Origin: Thermoplasmata archaeon
GTDB lineage: Archaea; Thermoplasmatota; Thermoplasmata; Lutacidiplasmatales; UBA184
Assembly (NCBI GenBank): GCA_022750435.1
Contig: JAKIVS010000007.1
Span: 20,045 to 84,044 of the forward strand
DNA: 64,000 nt
Direction: 5' to 3'
This document shows positions 42,406 through 50,785 of this stretch, piece after piece (position 1 is the first letter of the stretch; each line of letters begins with the position of its first letter). The notes under the pieces are model-generated. The model saw nothing but the letters and a program-made list of their open reading frames with translations. It was not told the DNA's origin and made no database searches. The translations under genes and the position numbers were made by a program.

Positions 42406-43104
42406 CTACCGGCTCGACTCCGACCCCGAACCGGCGGGCACGAGGGTGGAAAGCACCTGGTAGGCCCGGATGGCGTCCTTGTCCCGGAAGACGAAGAGGG
42501 AGTCGGTGTGGACGCTCACGGTCTCCAGGCAGTTGATGCCCGAGCGGAACAACGCCTCGACCATGTAGGCGAGCACGCCGGGAATCTCGGCGACCTCGGG
42601 CCGGCTCCGGAAGGCGAGCACGGCGAGGCCGCGCTCGGTCCCCAGGAGCAGCTTCGCCGGGATCGCCGGACGGATCTCCGCGAGGAGGGACTCCTCGCAC
42701 AGCACCGTGATCGCGCGCGTTCCGATGATGATCTCGAACAGCCGACGACCGGCGGCCTCGTCGAGCAAGCGCCGACCGAGCGCGAGGAGCGCGTCGACGA
42801 CATCCCAGTCGTCGCGCAGCCGGACGATCGCCACGCGGGCATGCACCTCGAGCCGGCTTTCGCGGACGAGGGCGCGGACGCGCTCGATCGACGGGTCCTC
42901 GGTGGCGAGGCCGCGCTGGTAGCGCCGGACCGCCACGGTCACCGCCTCCTCGCTGGTCGTGCCCGTCTCGGACTCGACGCGCCGGGCGAGGGCCGTGTAG
43001 TTCACGAGGTCGTCGCGGAGCGCCTCTCGGACGCTCGGATGCTCGTCGATGTACTGGCGCGTGGCGTCGGCGGCCGAGGGTCCGGTGCGCACCGCCCGCC
43101 GCAC
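42406..43104 (-). CDS. ACT-domain regulatory protein, copy 2
   Basis: A 232-residue paralogue of the ACT protein at 35.1-35.8 kb, sharing the layout: AADATRQYIDEHPSVREAL-type N-terminus, RLEVHARVAIVRLRDDW, ITVLCEESLLAEI, and the C-terminal IPGVLAYMVEALFRSGINCLETVSVHTDSLFVF. Equal length, same strand and positions just outside each end of the arginine operon point to a related function, probably amino-acid sensing. It starts at GTG with a CCTTAAG box centred about 26.5 nt upstream. About 130 bp separate it from argC, so it is likely the gene read just before the operon. Confidence 0.78.
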   Translation of the reverse strand: MRRAVRTGPSAADATRQYIDEHPSVREALRDDLVNYTALARRVESETGTTSEEAVTVAVRRYQRGLATEDPSIERVRALVRESRLEVHARVAIVRLRDDWDVVDALLALGRRLLDEAAGRRLFEIIIGTRAITVLCEESLLAEIRPAIPAKLLLGTERGLAVLAFRSRPEVAEIPGVLAYMVEALFRSGINCLETVSVHTDSLFVFRDKDAIRAYQVLSTLVPAGSGSESSR

Positions 43105-43190
43105 GCTCGACCCACCGGTCGAATCCGCTTAAGGGCGAGGGCGACGGGCGACCGGCGGGCCCAGGGCGACGTCGGCGCGCGCCGGGCGGG

Positions 43191-45644
43191 TTAGGGTTCC
43201 AGGGTCGGTGGGGCCGGCGCGTCGGGGGCGAGGGACTCCGCGGGAGGATCCAACGGCGGAGGGGCGGCCGGGATCGGAGGCGACCTCACCGGGTCCGGAG
43301 GCGCCGCGCCGGCCGCCGGGGCCGAGGGCGGGGGAGCCGGTGGGGCCGTCGGCCGCACCGCCCCCGGGGGAGGGCCCGCCGGACGGCGCCGCAGGAGGCG
43401 GCGCTTGTGGCGGGAGCTCGCAAACAGGCCGATCGACGTCGCGACGGCCATGATCGCCACGAACCCGATCACGTTGTACGGGTACTGCTGAAGGGCCGCG
43501 AGGACGCCGGAGAGTCCGTCGAGGTTGACGGTGACCGTGGTTTGGTTGCTCCCATAGTACCCGTTCGCACTCACCGTGACGGACAGCGAGACCTGGGTTC
43601 CGAAGTAGCAGCCCGGCACCGGTACGCCGACCGTGAACGAGCCGTTCGCGTCCGTCGGTCCGGTCGCCGTCGCCAGGACGCCGCCGCACGGCCCGGTGTA
43701 GGAGAGGGCATCGAGTTCGACATACACGGAGAGCGAGGCGAGCCCCTGCTTGCTCGTCTGGTTGAAGGCGTGGATCGTCGCCGTCAGCGTTTCGCCGGGG
43801 GCGACCGGCTTCGGCGAGGCGCTGAGATCGACCACGACGTACGTTCCCGCAATCTCCTCGAAGAGTGGAAGGGCGCGTGGAGTACCCCATCCCGTCGAGG
43901 TGTCCCACCCCGGCCCCGCCGGTCCGAGGCAGTTCCCGCCCTGGGTAATGTCGACCAGCCCGGCGTTCCCCGTCGGCACCTCGGCGGCCCCGACGGCGTA
44001 GAGGTGGGGCGTCACGAAGCCGAGCGAGCTTCCCCGGACCGCGTCCATCTCCGCGACCAGGCCCGCCCACATCGGCGTCGCGAAGCTCGTGCCCTCGCCG
44101 AACGTCGCGCGCCCGTTGAAGTAGAACTCGTTGTCCGAGGCCGGTCCCGCCACGTCCGGCTCGCCCCGCATCCCGCTCGCCCGGATCGGCGACGCCGCCG
44201 AACCCACGAGCTGCCAGGACGGGGCGGGGTAATCCGCCGAGAATCCGCCGCCCGAGAGATTCCAGGCCGGCTCCGACTCGAGACCGTCGACAACCCCGAG
44301 GGCGTTCTCCGAGAGAACCGGCGCGGTCCCCCCCACGGCGACGACCTGCGGGGAGCTCGCCGGGAACTGCGGGGCCACGTCGCCCTGGCACCCTTTGGTG
44401 GCGGTGCCACCGGTGTCCCCGCTCGCGGCGAGGATCGTCATCCCCTTCAGCGTCGCCTCGTGGAAGGCGGTCGAGAACGCGGCTTGGAACGCGGTGTCCG
44501 TGCCGTCGAGGGTGCCGAACGACATGGAGAGCACCTGGACACCGCTCACCGAGGAGACCGCCTCGTTGAGCGCGTCCTCCATCGACTGGTCGGTGGGCGA
44601 GTAGCCGTTCGAGGCGGGGCCGTCCGGCGCGTAGACCGCGTCCAGGGTCGCCCCCGGTGCCTCGCTGCCGGCCCACTCGAGGTCGAGGGTGAGCTCCTGC
44701 GGCCCCGTCGAGGGGTCGGCGAGCGCGGCCGCCGAGGGAGCCGGAGCGCCGTCGACGGGGAAGTACCGGAGTACCGGCGCGGGGAATTCGGACGGATAAT
44801 CGGTCGCGTAGAACGAGGCGAGGTCGTTGGGGGCGTACCCGTCGCCCCAGAGCAGGAGGGCGATGCCCACCCCGGTCGCCCAGTGGGAGGAGCCGGAGTA
44901 GTTGTACAACCCATCCAGCCCATAGATCGTGTGGATTGCCGTCGGAGTGACGGTGGTGGTGGTACGTCCTTGGAGCGGTGAGGCGGCGGCCGAAAGCGGG
45001 AGCGATGGGTCGGGCAGGCTCGCGAACGGCAGCGTGAAGCGACCGAGGTCGGTCGTGAGTCCGCTGGCCGCCGCGACCTCGCCCGCATACGGGGCGGGGA
45101 GGGACGGGATTGAGCTCGCAAAGACGACCGGCCGCCCTTCGTAGACGCCGCTCCGTTCCGTGGTAGCGAACGCCGCCCCCATCCGGTCCGCCGGTCCGGT
45201 CAGGGTGAGGAACAGTCGGTCCGGCCACGCGTGAAGGACCGTCAGGCCGCGGTCGGTGAAGTACGACTCGAGCGCCGTGTACCGAGCGGGGGAGAGGCCG
45301 TAGTCGGCGGCGACCTCGGTCGTGGTCAACGCGGGAGTTCCGGGCCCGGGCGTCAGGTAGAACGACGGGCTGCTCGGCCAGAGCGTCACGACGGTGGTGA
45401 GGGTGCCCGTTGCCGGGCTGGCATCGAGGGTGGCGTCGGCCATGGCCGGATCGAACCCCAGCCTCGAGGCGGGGCTTCCGAGGAGGGCCGACGGGAGCTC
45501 GGAGGCGTCCGCGAGGGAGGGGCGCGCCGCGAGGTCCGGACCCGTGGGAGCGGCCGCTGCCGGGCCAAGGACGCCGCCGAAGGCGAGCGCGGCCGCGGCG
45601 AGTACGAGGCCCAGTTGACCGAGAGAACGGAGGCGCCGATCCAT
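43191..45644 (-). CDS. Membrane-anchored S53 (sedolisin/kumamolisin) peptidase
   Basis: An 817-residue secreted acid serine-carboxyl peptidase. Signal peptide 1-32; prodomain about 85-190 that is removed on activation; catalytic domain about 235-600 with the ExxxD pair Glu317 and Asp321 (QELTLDLEW), oxyanion Asp410 in SGDTGG and nucleophile Ser520 in GTSFATP. A beta-rich domain follows (about 605-715), then a membrane helix (about 728-748), RHKRRLLRRR as a positive-inside stop, and a 65-residue Pro-rich cytoplasmic tail. It would cut proteins to peptides at the cell surface at low pH, feeding the Opp system. A TTTATC box lies about 40 nt before the ATG. Confidence 0.92.
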   Translation of the reverse strand: MDRRLRSLGQLGLVLAAAALAFGGVLGPAAAAPTGPDLAARPSLADASELPSALLGSPASRLGFDPAMADATLDASPATGTLTTVVTLWPSSPSFYLTPGPGTPALTTTEVAADYGLSPARYTALESYFTDRGLTVLHAWPDRLFLTLTGPADRMGAAFATTERSGVYEGRPVVFASSIPSLPAPYAGEVAAASGLTTDLGRFTLPFASLPDPSLPLSAAASPLQGRTTTTVTPTAIHTIYGLDGLYNYSGSSHWATGVGIALLLWGDGYAPNDLASFYATDYPSEFPAPVLRYFPVDGAPAPSAAALADPSTGPQELTLDLEWAGSEAPGATLDAVYAPDGPASNGYSPTDQSMEDALNEAVSSVSGVQVLSMSFGTLDGTDTAFQAAFSTAFHEATLKGMTILAASGDTGGTATKGCQGDVAPQFPASSPQVVAVGGTAPVLSENALGVVDGLESEPAWNLSGGGFSADYPAPSWQLVGSAASPIRASGMRGEPDVAGPASDNEFYFNGRATFGEGTSFATPMWAGLVAEMDAVRGSSLGFVTPHLYAVGAAEVPTGNAGLVDITQGGNCLGPAGPGWDTSTGWGTPRALPLFEEIAGTYVVVDLSASPKPVAPGETLTATIHAFNQTSKQGLASLSVYVELDALSYTGPCGGVLATATGPTDANGSFTVGVPVPGCYFGTQVSLSVTVSANGYYGSNQTTVTVNLDGLSGVLAALQQYPYNVIGFVAIMAVATSIGLFASSRHKRRLLRRRPAGPPPGAVRPTAPPAPPPSAPAAGAAPPDPVRSPPIPAAPPPLDPPAESLAPDAPAPPTLEP

Positions 45645-45755
45645 CGACGTCCTTCCGCTAAGTCGGGCCCGACCGCGATAAATCTGTCGCCGGGGGGGGC
45701 GCCTGCGAAACCGGCGAAGGGGCCTGCCCCGAGCCGCCGGACGCAGTGGGGTCGA

Positions 45756-47222
45756 TCAACTTCGGATCGGCGTCGTATACCCGGCGGGGAGGTGGTACTT
45801 CTGGGCCCTCCCAAACGGGTCGGGGCGGGGTTCGGCGGTCTCGCCGCGCTTCGCGGCCAGGTAGGCGTCGATCGCTTCGGCGGCCTTGGTCGCGGTGCCC
45901 ATCGCGTAGACGACGGACCGGCCGCCGGCGGCGAAAACGCCCGGCACGGCGGTCGCGAACCCGTCGTTCTTCCCCTCCGGCCAGCCCTGACTCGTCAGCT
46001 TGAGGTCGAGCGCCGTTCCGAACCCGGCAAGGTCGGCCTTCTGTCCGACGGCGACGATGACGGTGTCGCACGGGATCGTCTCCTCCGAACCGGGGATCGG
46101 GACCGGCGAGCGACGGCCACCGGCGTCCGGCGGGCCGAGCTCCATCGACTGGAACACGACCCCCTCGGCGTGGTCGGTCCCGACGATCGACACCGGTGCC
46201 TTCTGGAAGAGGAACTCGATGCCTTCGGTCATCGCGCCGTGGACCTCCTCAGGGTCGGCGGGCATCTCGGCCTGGCTCCGGCGGTAGACGAGCGTGACCT
46301 TGCCTCCGTGAGAGAGTCGGAGGGCGCTGCGGATGGAGTCCATCGCGACGTCGCCCCCGCCGATGACGACGATCTGGCGGCCCAACGTGACCGGTTCATT
46401 GCGGTTGACGCGCTTCAGCAGTTCGAGGGCCGGAAGGACGCCCGGGAGTCCCTCCCCGGGGACTCCGAGCGACCGGTGGGCGCTCGTACCCACCGAGAGG
46501 AACACGGCGAGGTAGCCGTCGGCGAGCAGCTGTTCGGGGGGGAACTCCGCCCCGATCCTCCGGTCCTTGACAAACGTCACATCGAGGTCTCGGAACCGGG
46601 CCCGGTCCTCCTCCACGTCGGCGTCGGTCATCCGGTAGGCGGGGATCGTCTGCATCAGGCCGCCGTACACCGGCTCCTGCTCGAACACGGTCACGGCGTA
46701 GCCGCGGAGGCCGAGCTCCCAGGCGGCCATGATCCCGGCGGGGCCCGCACCGACGACGGCGACCCGTTGGTGCTTCGGTTTCGAGGCGACGTAGGCGAGG
46801 TCGCCGTCGCCGAGTTCCATCGCGGCGCGCTTGAGGTGGCGGATGGCGATGGGGACGCCCTTCTTCTTGACGACGCAGGCGTCCTCGCAGTAGTGGTAGC
46901 AGACCTTGCAGAGGCAGCTCGCGAGCGGGTCCTCCTGGACCGTGATGCGCGCGGCGCCGTCGAAATCGCCGTCGGCGATGAAGCGGATGTACTCCCGGGC
47001 GTCCTGCGAGATCGGGCACGCCTCGACGCACCAGGGGCGCCGGCACTGGATGCACCGCTTCGCCTCGAGGATCGCCTCCTCCTTCGAGTAGGCGTGGAGC
47101 ACCTCCTCGAAGTTCTGCGTCCGCTCCGCCACCGGCGCCTCATGGATCGGAACCCGGACCGGGTTCAGCTTCGGAGGGACCTTGGGAGGCGCTGGCGGAG
47201 CCGCGGTTGCGTCGGCCGGCAT
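45756..47222 (-). CDS. GltD-like NAD(P)H oxidoreductase, copy 2
   Basis: A 488-residue paralogue of the protein at 21.7-23.1 kb. CIQCRRPWCVEACP and CKVCYHYCEDAC give the Fe-S ligands; GAGPAGIMAAW binds FAD, VIGGGDVAMDSIRSALR binds NAD(P)H, and GVFAAGGRSVVYAMGTATKAAEAI is the C-terminal FAD contact. It has a Pro-rich N-terminal extension. The ATG at 47222 is preferred because a CTTATC box lies about 33 nt upstream; the longer frame would include that promoter. Divergent from srp54. Partner proteins (GltB, ferredoxin, sulfide dehydrogenase subunits) are not nearby. Confidence 0.87.
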   Translation of the reverse strand: MPADATAAPPAPPKVPPKLNPVRVPIHEAPVAERTQNFEEVLHAYSKEEAILEAKRCIQCRRPWCVEACPISQDAREYIRFIADGDFDGAARITVQEDPLASCLCKVCYHYCEDACVVKKKGVPIAIRHLKRAAMELGDGDLAYVASKPKHQRVAVVGAGPAGIMAAWELGLRGYAVTVFEQEPVYGGLMQTIPAYRMTDADVEEDRARFRDLDVTFVKDRRIGAEFPPEQLLADGYLAVFLSVGTSAHRSLGVPGEGLPGVLPALELLKRVNRNEPVTLGRQIVVIGGGDVAMDSIRSALRLSHGGKVTLVYRRSQAEMPADPEEVHGAMTEGIEFLFQKAPVSIVGTDHAEGVVFQSMELGPPDAGGRRSPVPIPGSEETIPCDTVIVAVGQKADLAGFGTALDLKLTSQGWPEGKNDGFATAVPGVFAAGGRSVVYAMGTATKAAEAIDAYLAAKRGETAEPRPDPFGRAQKYHLPAGYTTPIRS

Positions 47223-47395
47223 CGAACCCCGAGCGTCGTACCTCGTCGGCGCGATAAGACGGTTGTCGGAGAGTGCGCCGTTGTCGCACGTGGTCCGCGC
47301 GTGGGACGGAGCGCCCGAACTCCCCAAACATAAAGAGGGGTCCGCCCCCTCGAGCGACCGTCGACCGGGGCGAGCGCCGGGTCGGCGGGTACTCC

Positions 47396-48733
47396 ATGGT
47401 CCTCGACTCGCTCGGGAAGTCGCTTCGGGGCGTCCTCCAGAAGATCGCCCGTGGGTCGGCGGTCGACGACGCGCTCCTCGCGGAGGTCTCGCGCGACATC
47501 CAGCGCGCCCTGCTGCAGTCCGACGTCAACGTCCAGCTCGCCCTCGACCTCACCCAGCGGGTCAAGCGGCGGGCGAAGGAGGAGAAGCCCCCCGCCGGCG
47601 CCTCCGTCCGCGACTTCCTCGTCCGGATCATTTACGAGGAGATCCGGAGCATTCTCGGCCCCGACCGCCCGTTCGAGGTCAAGCCGCGGAAGATCCTGAT
47701 GGTCGGTCTCTTCGGCCAGGGGAAGACGACCACCACGGGCAAGCTCGCCCGCCACTTCCAGAAGAAGGGGGTCCGGGTCGGCCTCGTCGCCGCGGACGTC
47801 CATCGGCCGGCCGCCGTCGACCAGCTCGAGCAGCTGGCGAAGAAAGTCGGGTGCGAGTTCTACTCGAACCGGTCGGAAACGCGGGCGGAGGTGATCGTTC
47901 GGGAGGCCCTCGCCAAGTTCCCGGCCCACCTGGCGGTCATCGTCGACACGGCGGGACGCAGCGGCATCGACCCCGACCTGATCGCGGAGCTCGGCCGCAT
48001 CCGCGAGGTCCTCCATCCGGACGAGACGCTCCTCGTCCTCGACGCCGCCATGGGCCAGTCGGCCGGACGCAGCGCCGAGGCGTTCCACAAGGCCGTCGGT
48101 CTCACCGGTGTCGTTCTCACGAAGATTGACGGGTCCGCGAAGGGCGGCGGCGCCCTCTCGGCGGTCGCCACGAGCGGGGCCCCGATCGTGTTCCTCGGCA
48201 CCGGCGAGCACCTCGACGAGCTCGAGCGCTTCGAGCCCACCCGGTTCGTCTCGCGCCTCCTCGGGATGGGGGACATCCAGACCCTCCTCGAACGGTTCGA
48301 GGAGCTGACGGACAAGGAGGAGGCCGAGAAGGCGGCCCAGAACCTGATGACCGGGAAGTTCACGCTGCGCGACATGCGCGCGCAGCTCGACTCCCTCGGC
48401 CAGATGGGGCCGTTCTCGAAGTTGATGTCGCTCCTCCCGTCGTTCGGCGGGGCGAAGCTGAGCGACAACCAGCTCGAGGACACCCAGAAGCGGTTGCGCC
48501 GGTTCCGGTCGATCCTCGACTCCGTCAACGGCCCCGAGCTCGACGACTACCACCTCATCAAGGGCGACCGGATCCAGCGCATCGCCCGCGGGAGCGGGGT
48601 CAAGGTCCCGGAGGTCCGGGCCCTCCTGAAGTACGTCGAAACGACCCGCAAGGCGGCCCACGGGATCGCCTCGAACCGGAAGCTCCGGCGGCAGATCGAG
48701 CGCCAGTTCCACGGGGGAGGGCCGCCGGCGTAG
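47396..48733 (+). CDS. srp54: Signal recognition particle GTPase SRP54
   Basis: A 445-residue SRP54/Ffh. N domain 1-90; G domain with GLFGQGKTTTTGKLARHF (G1), DTAGR (G3) and TKIDGSAKGGG (G4), about 90-295; Met-rich M domain 300-445 (GMGDIQTLLERFEEL, GQMGPFSKLMSLLP) that binds signal sequences and 7S RNA. The Q in place of the usual S or T in the P-loop is typical for archaeal SRP54. A CATAAAG box sits about 65 nt upstream. Genes for DUF1616 and Pth2 follow closely on the same strand. Confidence 0.97.
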   Translation: MVLDSLGKSLRGVLQKIARGSAVDDALLAEVSRDIQRALLQSDVNVQLALDLTQRVKRRAKEEKPPAGASVRDFLVRIIYEEIRSILGPDRPFEVKPRKILMVGLFGQGKTTTTGKLARHFQKKGVRVGLVAADVHRPAAVDQLEQLAKKVGCEFYSNRSETRAEVIVREALAKFPAHLAVIVDTAGRSGIDPDLIAELGRIREVLHPDETLLVLDAAMGQSAGRSAEAFHKAVGLTGVVLTKIDGSAKGGGALSAVATSGAPIVFLGTGEHLDELERFEPTRFVSRLLGMGDIQTLLERFEELTDKEEAEKAAQNLMTGKFTLRDMRAQLDSLGQMGPFSKLMSLLPSFGGAKLSDNQLEDTQKRLRRFRSILDSVNGPELDDYHLIKGDRIQRIARGSGVKVPEVRALLKYVETTRKAAHGIASNRKLRRQIERQFHGGGPPA

Positions 48734-48742
48734 TCCGGGGCG

Positions 48743-49285
48743 ATGGTGTCCGTCAACGCCGCCGAAGCCGTCGCCGGCCTTGCCCTCGCGTTCTTCCTGC
48801 CGGGGTTCGGCCTTGCCCGGGCGACGTTTCCCGAGTGGCGCTTTCGGGGTCCGGTCGGAGCCATCCACCTCATCGAGACCGTCGCCCTCAGCCTGTTCGG
48901 GAGCGTGGCCATCACGATCGTGGTCGGATTCGGGCTCCTCAACTTGCCCGTGGGGTTCCAGGCGACCTGGTCGAACCCCCTCCTGTGGGAGATCCTCGCC
49001 GGGGTGTCCGTGGTCGCCTTGGTGATCGCCGTTCTCCGCGGCGCCTTTTCTCGCCTCCCACCCCCGGCCCCTGCCCAGAGGAGTGAGGAACCCGACGACC
49101 GGTCGTTCTCCACGATCCGGGAGCTGGAGCGTCTCAACGCCGAGGAGCGCCGACTTCGCCACCGGCTCCGGGTCCTCCCCAGCCAAGACCCGGAGCGGGC
49201 TCGAACGAACGCCGACCTCGAACGGGTGGTCGCGCAACGGGCCACCGTCGCGTCTCGGCGGGAGGCGGAACTCAATGTCTCCTAA
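48743..49285 (+). CDS. DUF1616-like small membrane protein
   Basis: A 180-residue protein with three membrane helices (about 7-27, 43-66, 80-100) in the pattern of DUF1616: LPGFGLARATFPEWRF at the first loop and a Gly-rich second helix (LSLFGSVAITIVVGFGLL). The last 70 residues are a charged coiled coil (STIRELERLNAEERRLRHRL). It starts 9 nt after srp54 and overlaps pth2 by 11 nt, so the three form one operon. Function is unknown; the setting next to SRP54 hints at membrane insertion or quality control, but that is only context. Confidence 0.72.
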   Translation: MVSVNAAEAVAGLALAFFLPGFGLARATFPEWRFRGPVGAIHLIETVALSLFGSVAITIVVGFGLLNLPVGFQATWSNPLLWEILAGVSVVALVIAVLRGAFSRLPPPAPAQRSEEPDDRSFSTIRELERLNAEERRLRHRLRVLPSQDPERARTNADLERVVAQRATVASRREAELNVS

Positions 49286-49646
49286 GTCGCCGGGCGGCTA
49301 CAAGATGGTCCTCGTCGTACGCGGCGAGCTTCGCCTGACGCCCGGAAAGGCGGCCGTTCAAGTGGCGCACGCGGCCGTCATGCTCGTCGAGGCGGCCCGA
49401 AAACGACAGGCGGTCGTCCTCGACGCCTGGTTCGCCGGCGGCCAGAAGAAGATCGCCGTCGTCGCATCGAACCTCGACGAGATGGAGACGCTCCTGCGGG
49501 TCGCCCGGGCCAAGGGCCTGACGACCGCGATGGTCGAGGACGCGGGGCTCACCGAGGTGCCCGCCGGGACCAAGACCGTGCTCGGGATCGGGCCGGGCCG
49601 CGCAGACGAGATCGATGCGATCACGGGCGACCTCGACCTGCTCTGA
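49275..49646 (+). CDS. pth2: Peptidyl-tRNA hydrolase 2
   Basis: A 123-residue Pth2 (archaeal/eukaryal type), which frees tRNA from drop-off peptidyl-tRNA. YKMVLVVRGELRLTPGKAAVQVAHAAV is the N-terminal signature with the catalytic His in QVAHA; KKIAVVA, LTTAMVEDAGLTEVPAGTKTVLGIGP are the rest of the core, ending in the DLDLL-type tail. It overlaps the upstream membrane-protein gene by 11 nt. Confidence 0.96.
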   Translation: MSPKSPGGYKMVLVVRGELRLTPGKAAVQVAHAAVMLVEAARKRQAVVLDAWFAGGQKKIAVVASNLDEMETLLRVARAKGLTTAMVEDAGLTEVPAGTKTVLGIGPGRADEIDAITGDLDLL

Positions 49647-49811
49647 AGTCGGTCCACAGGACCGGGCACCCGCCTCCACTCCGAGAATCGGCTGCCTCCC
49701 GAAGCGCCCCTTGGATTCGGCCCGGGAGGGTGACGTCGACCGAAGTGGAATCCGATTGAGCAAGCGCTTATGGCGTAGATGCCGGCTCCTTCGAACCGGA
49801 GTGGACCGACC

Positions 49812-50552
49812 ATGGCGTTCGTATCGTTCATCGATGACCTGGGATTTGTCGTTGCGCTGATCTTGGCCGGAGCCGCGGTCCTCGCCTGGACCTCGGTTCG
49901 AGGGTTCTTGGCCATCGTCCAGAACGAACCGGCCAAGCTCCGGAGGCTCCTGAAGAGCTCCGCCGTCCCCGTCGGAGTGATCGGCGCCATGGCCGGCGCG
50001 GTCGGCCTCGACATCGAGTTCACCTGGCCGTTCCTGCCCGGCGACGGACTCGGGGCGTACAACATTTTCTTCGGAGATGTGCTGATGCTGTTCGCGATGG
50101 TCGCGCTCGTCTATGCCGTCGTTGCGTTCCTGGGGCTCAAGCTCGAGTACGCGGGGTTCTTCGGCTTCGTTGCCGGAGTCACGACGGCGTGGTACGGGTA
50201 CTGGGGCTACACGACCCTCGTCTCGCCGGACGTTCTGGGCCTGACGAAGGACCCCCTGGAGACGTTCCTCCTCTACGGCGCGTTTGCCGCTGCCGGCGTC
50301 TTCGCCCTTCCCGCGGCGCTGACCGTGGACTGGTTCCTGGACCATCCGGGCCCCACATGGACGCCCATCACCCTGAGTCTTCGGCCGGCCTCCGAGCGGA
50401 CCGCGGAGCCGACGAAGGAGACTCGCTTCCGGCTGCCGGCGTACGTCTACCTGCTGACCATCTGGTTCCCCATCTTTGTCACGCTCGCGGCCATCGCGGC
50501 GTGGTTCTACATGGGTGGGATCCTGCCGGGTCACCTCGCCAGCCCGCCGTAA
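49812..50552 (+). CDS. DUF981-like integral membrane protein
   Basis: A 246-residue protein with about seven hydrophobic helices. The layout FVVALILAGAAVLAWTSVRGF, FTWPFLPGDGLGAYNIFFGD, FFGFVAGVTTAWYGYWGY and a closing helix near the C-terminus resembles DUF981 proteins found in archaea and some bacteria; no function is known. The ATG at 49812 is chosen over an upstream ATG (49779) because a GCTTATGG box at 49765-49772 predicts transcription start near 49796, and a GGAG motif precedes 49812. It seems to be a single-gene transcript. Confidence 0.75.
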   Translation: MAFVSFIDDLGFVVALILAGAAVLAWTSVRGFLAIVQNEPAKLRRLLKSSAVPVGVIGAMAGAVGLDIEFTWPFLPGDGLGAYNIFFGDVLMLFAMVALVYAVVAFLGLKLEYAGFFGFVAGVTTAWYGYWGYTTLVSPDVLGLTKDPLETFLLYGAFAAAGVFALPAALTVDWFLDHPGPTWTPITLSLRPASERTAEPTKETRFRLPAYVYLLTIWFPIFVTLAAIAAWFYMGGILPGHLASPP

Positions 50553-50785
50553 GAGGAGACCGTCGGACCCCAGCCTCCCCCGAGGGGCCCCCCGACCTTC
50601 TTCGTCTGTCAACCCCTTCCCCCACGCCCTCCCCCGGGACGACGAGAACGACCTCCGGCTCGACCCGAAGTAGACGCGGTGGGCCAGTTTGGGTTCCCTT
50701 GGTGCCCGCGATGTACCGGGGCAGCGGCTGACCACGGGAGTCGACCGCGTCGACCTGGCCCTCGTAAGGTGCCCGTAAGGTACCT

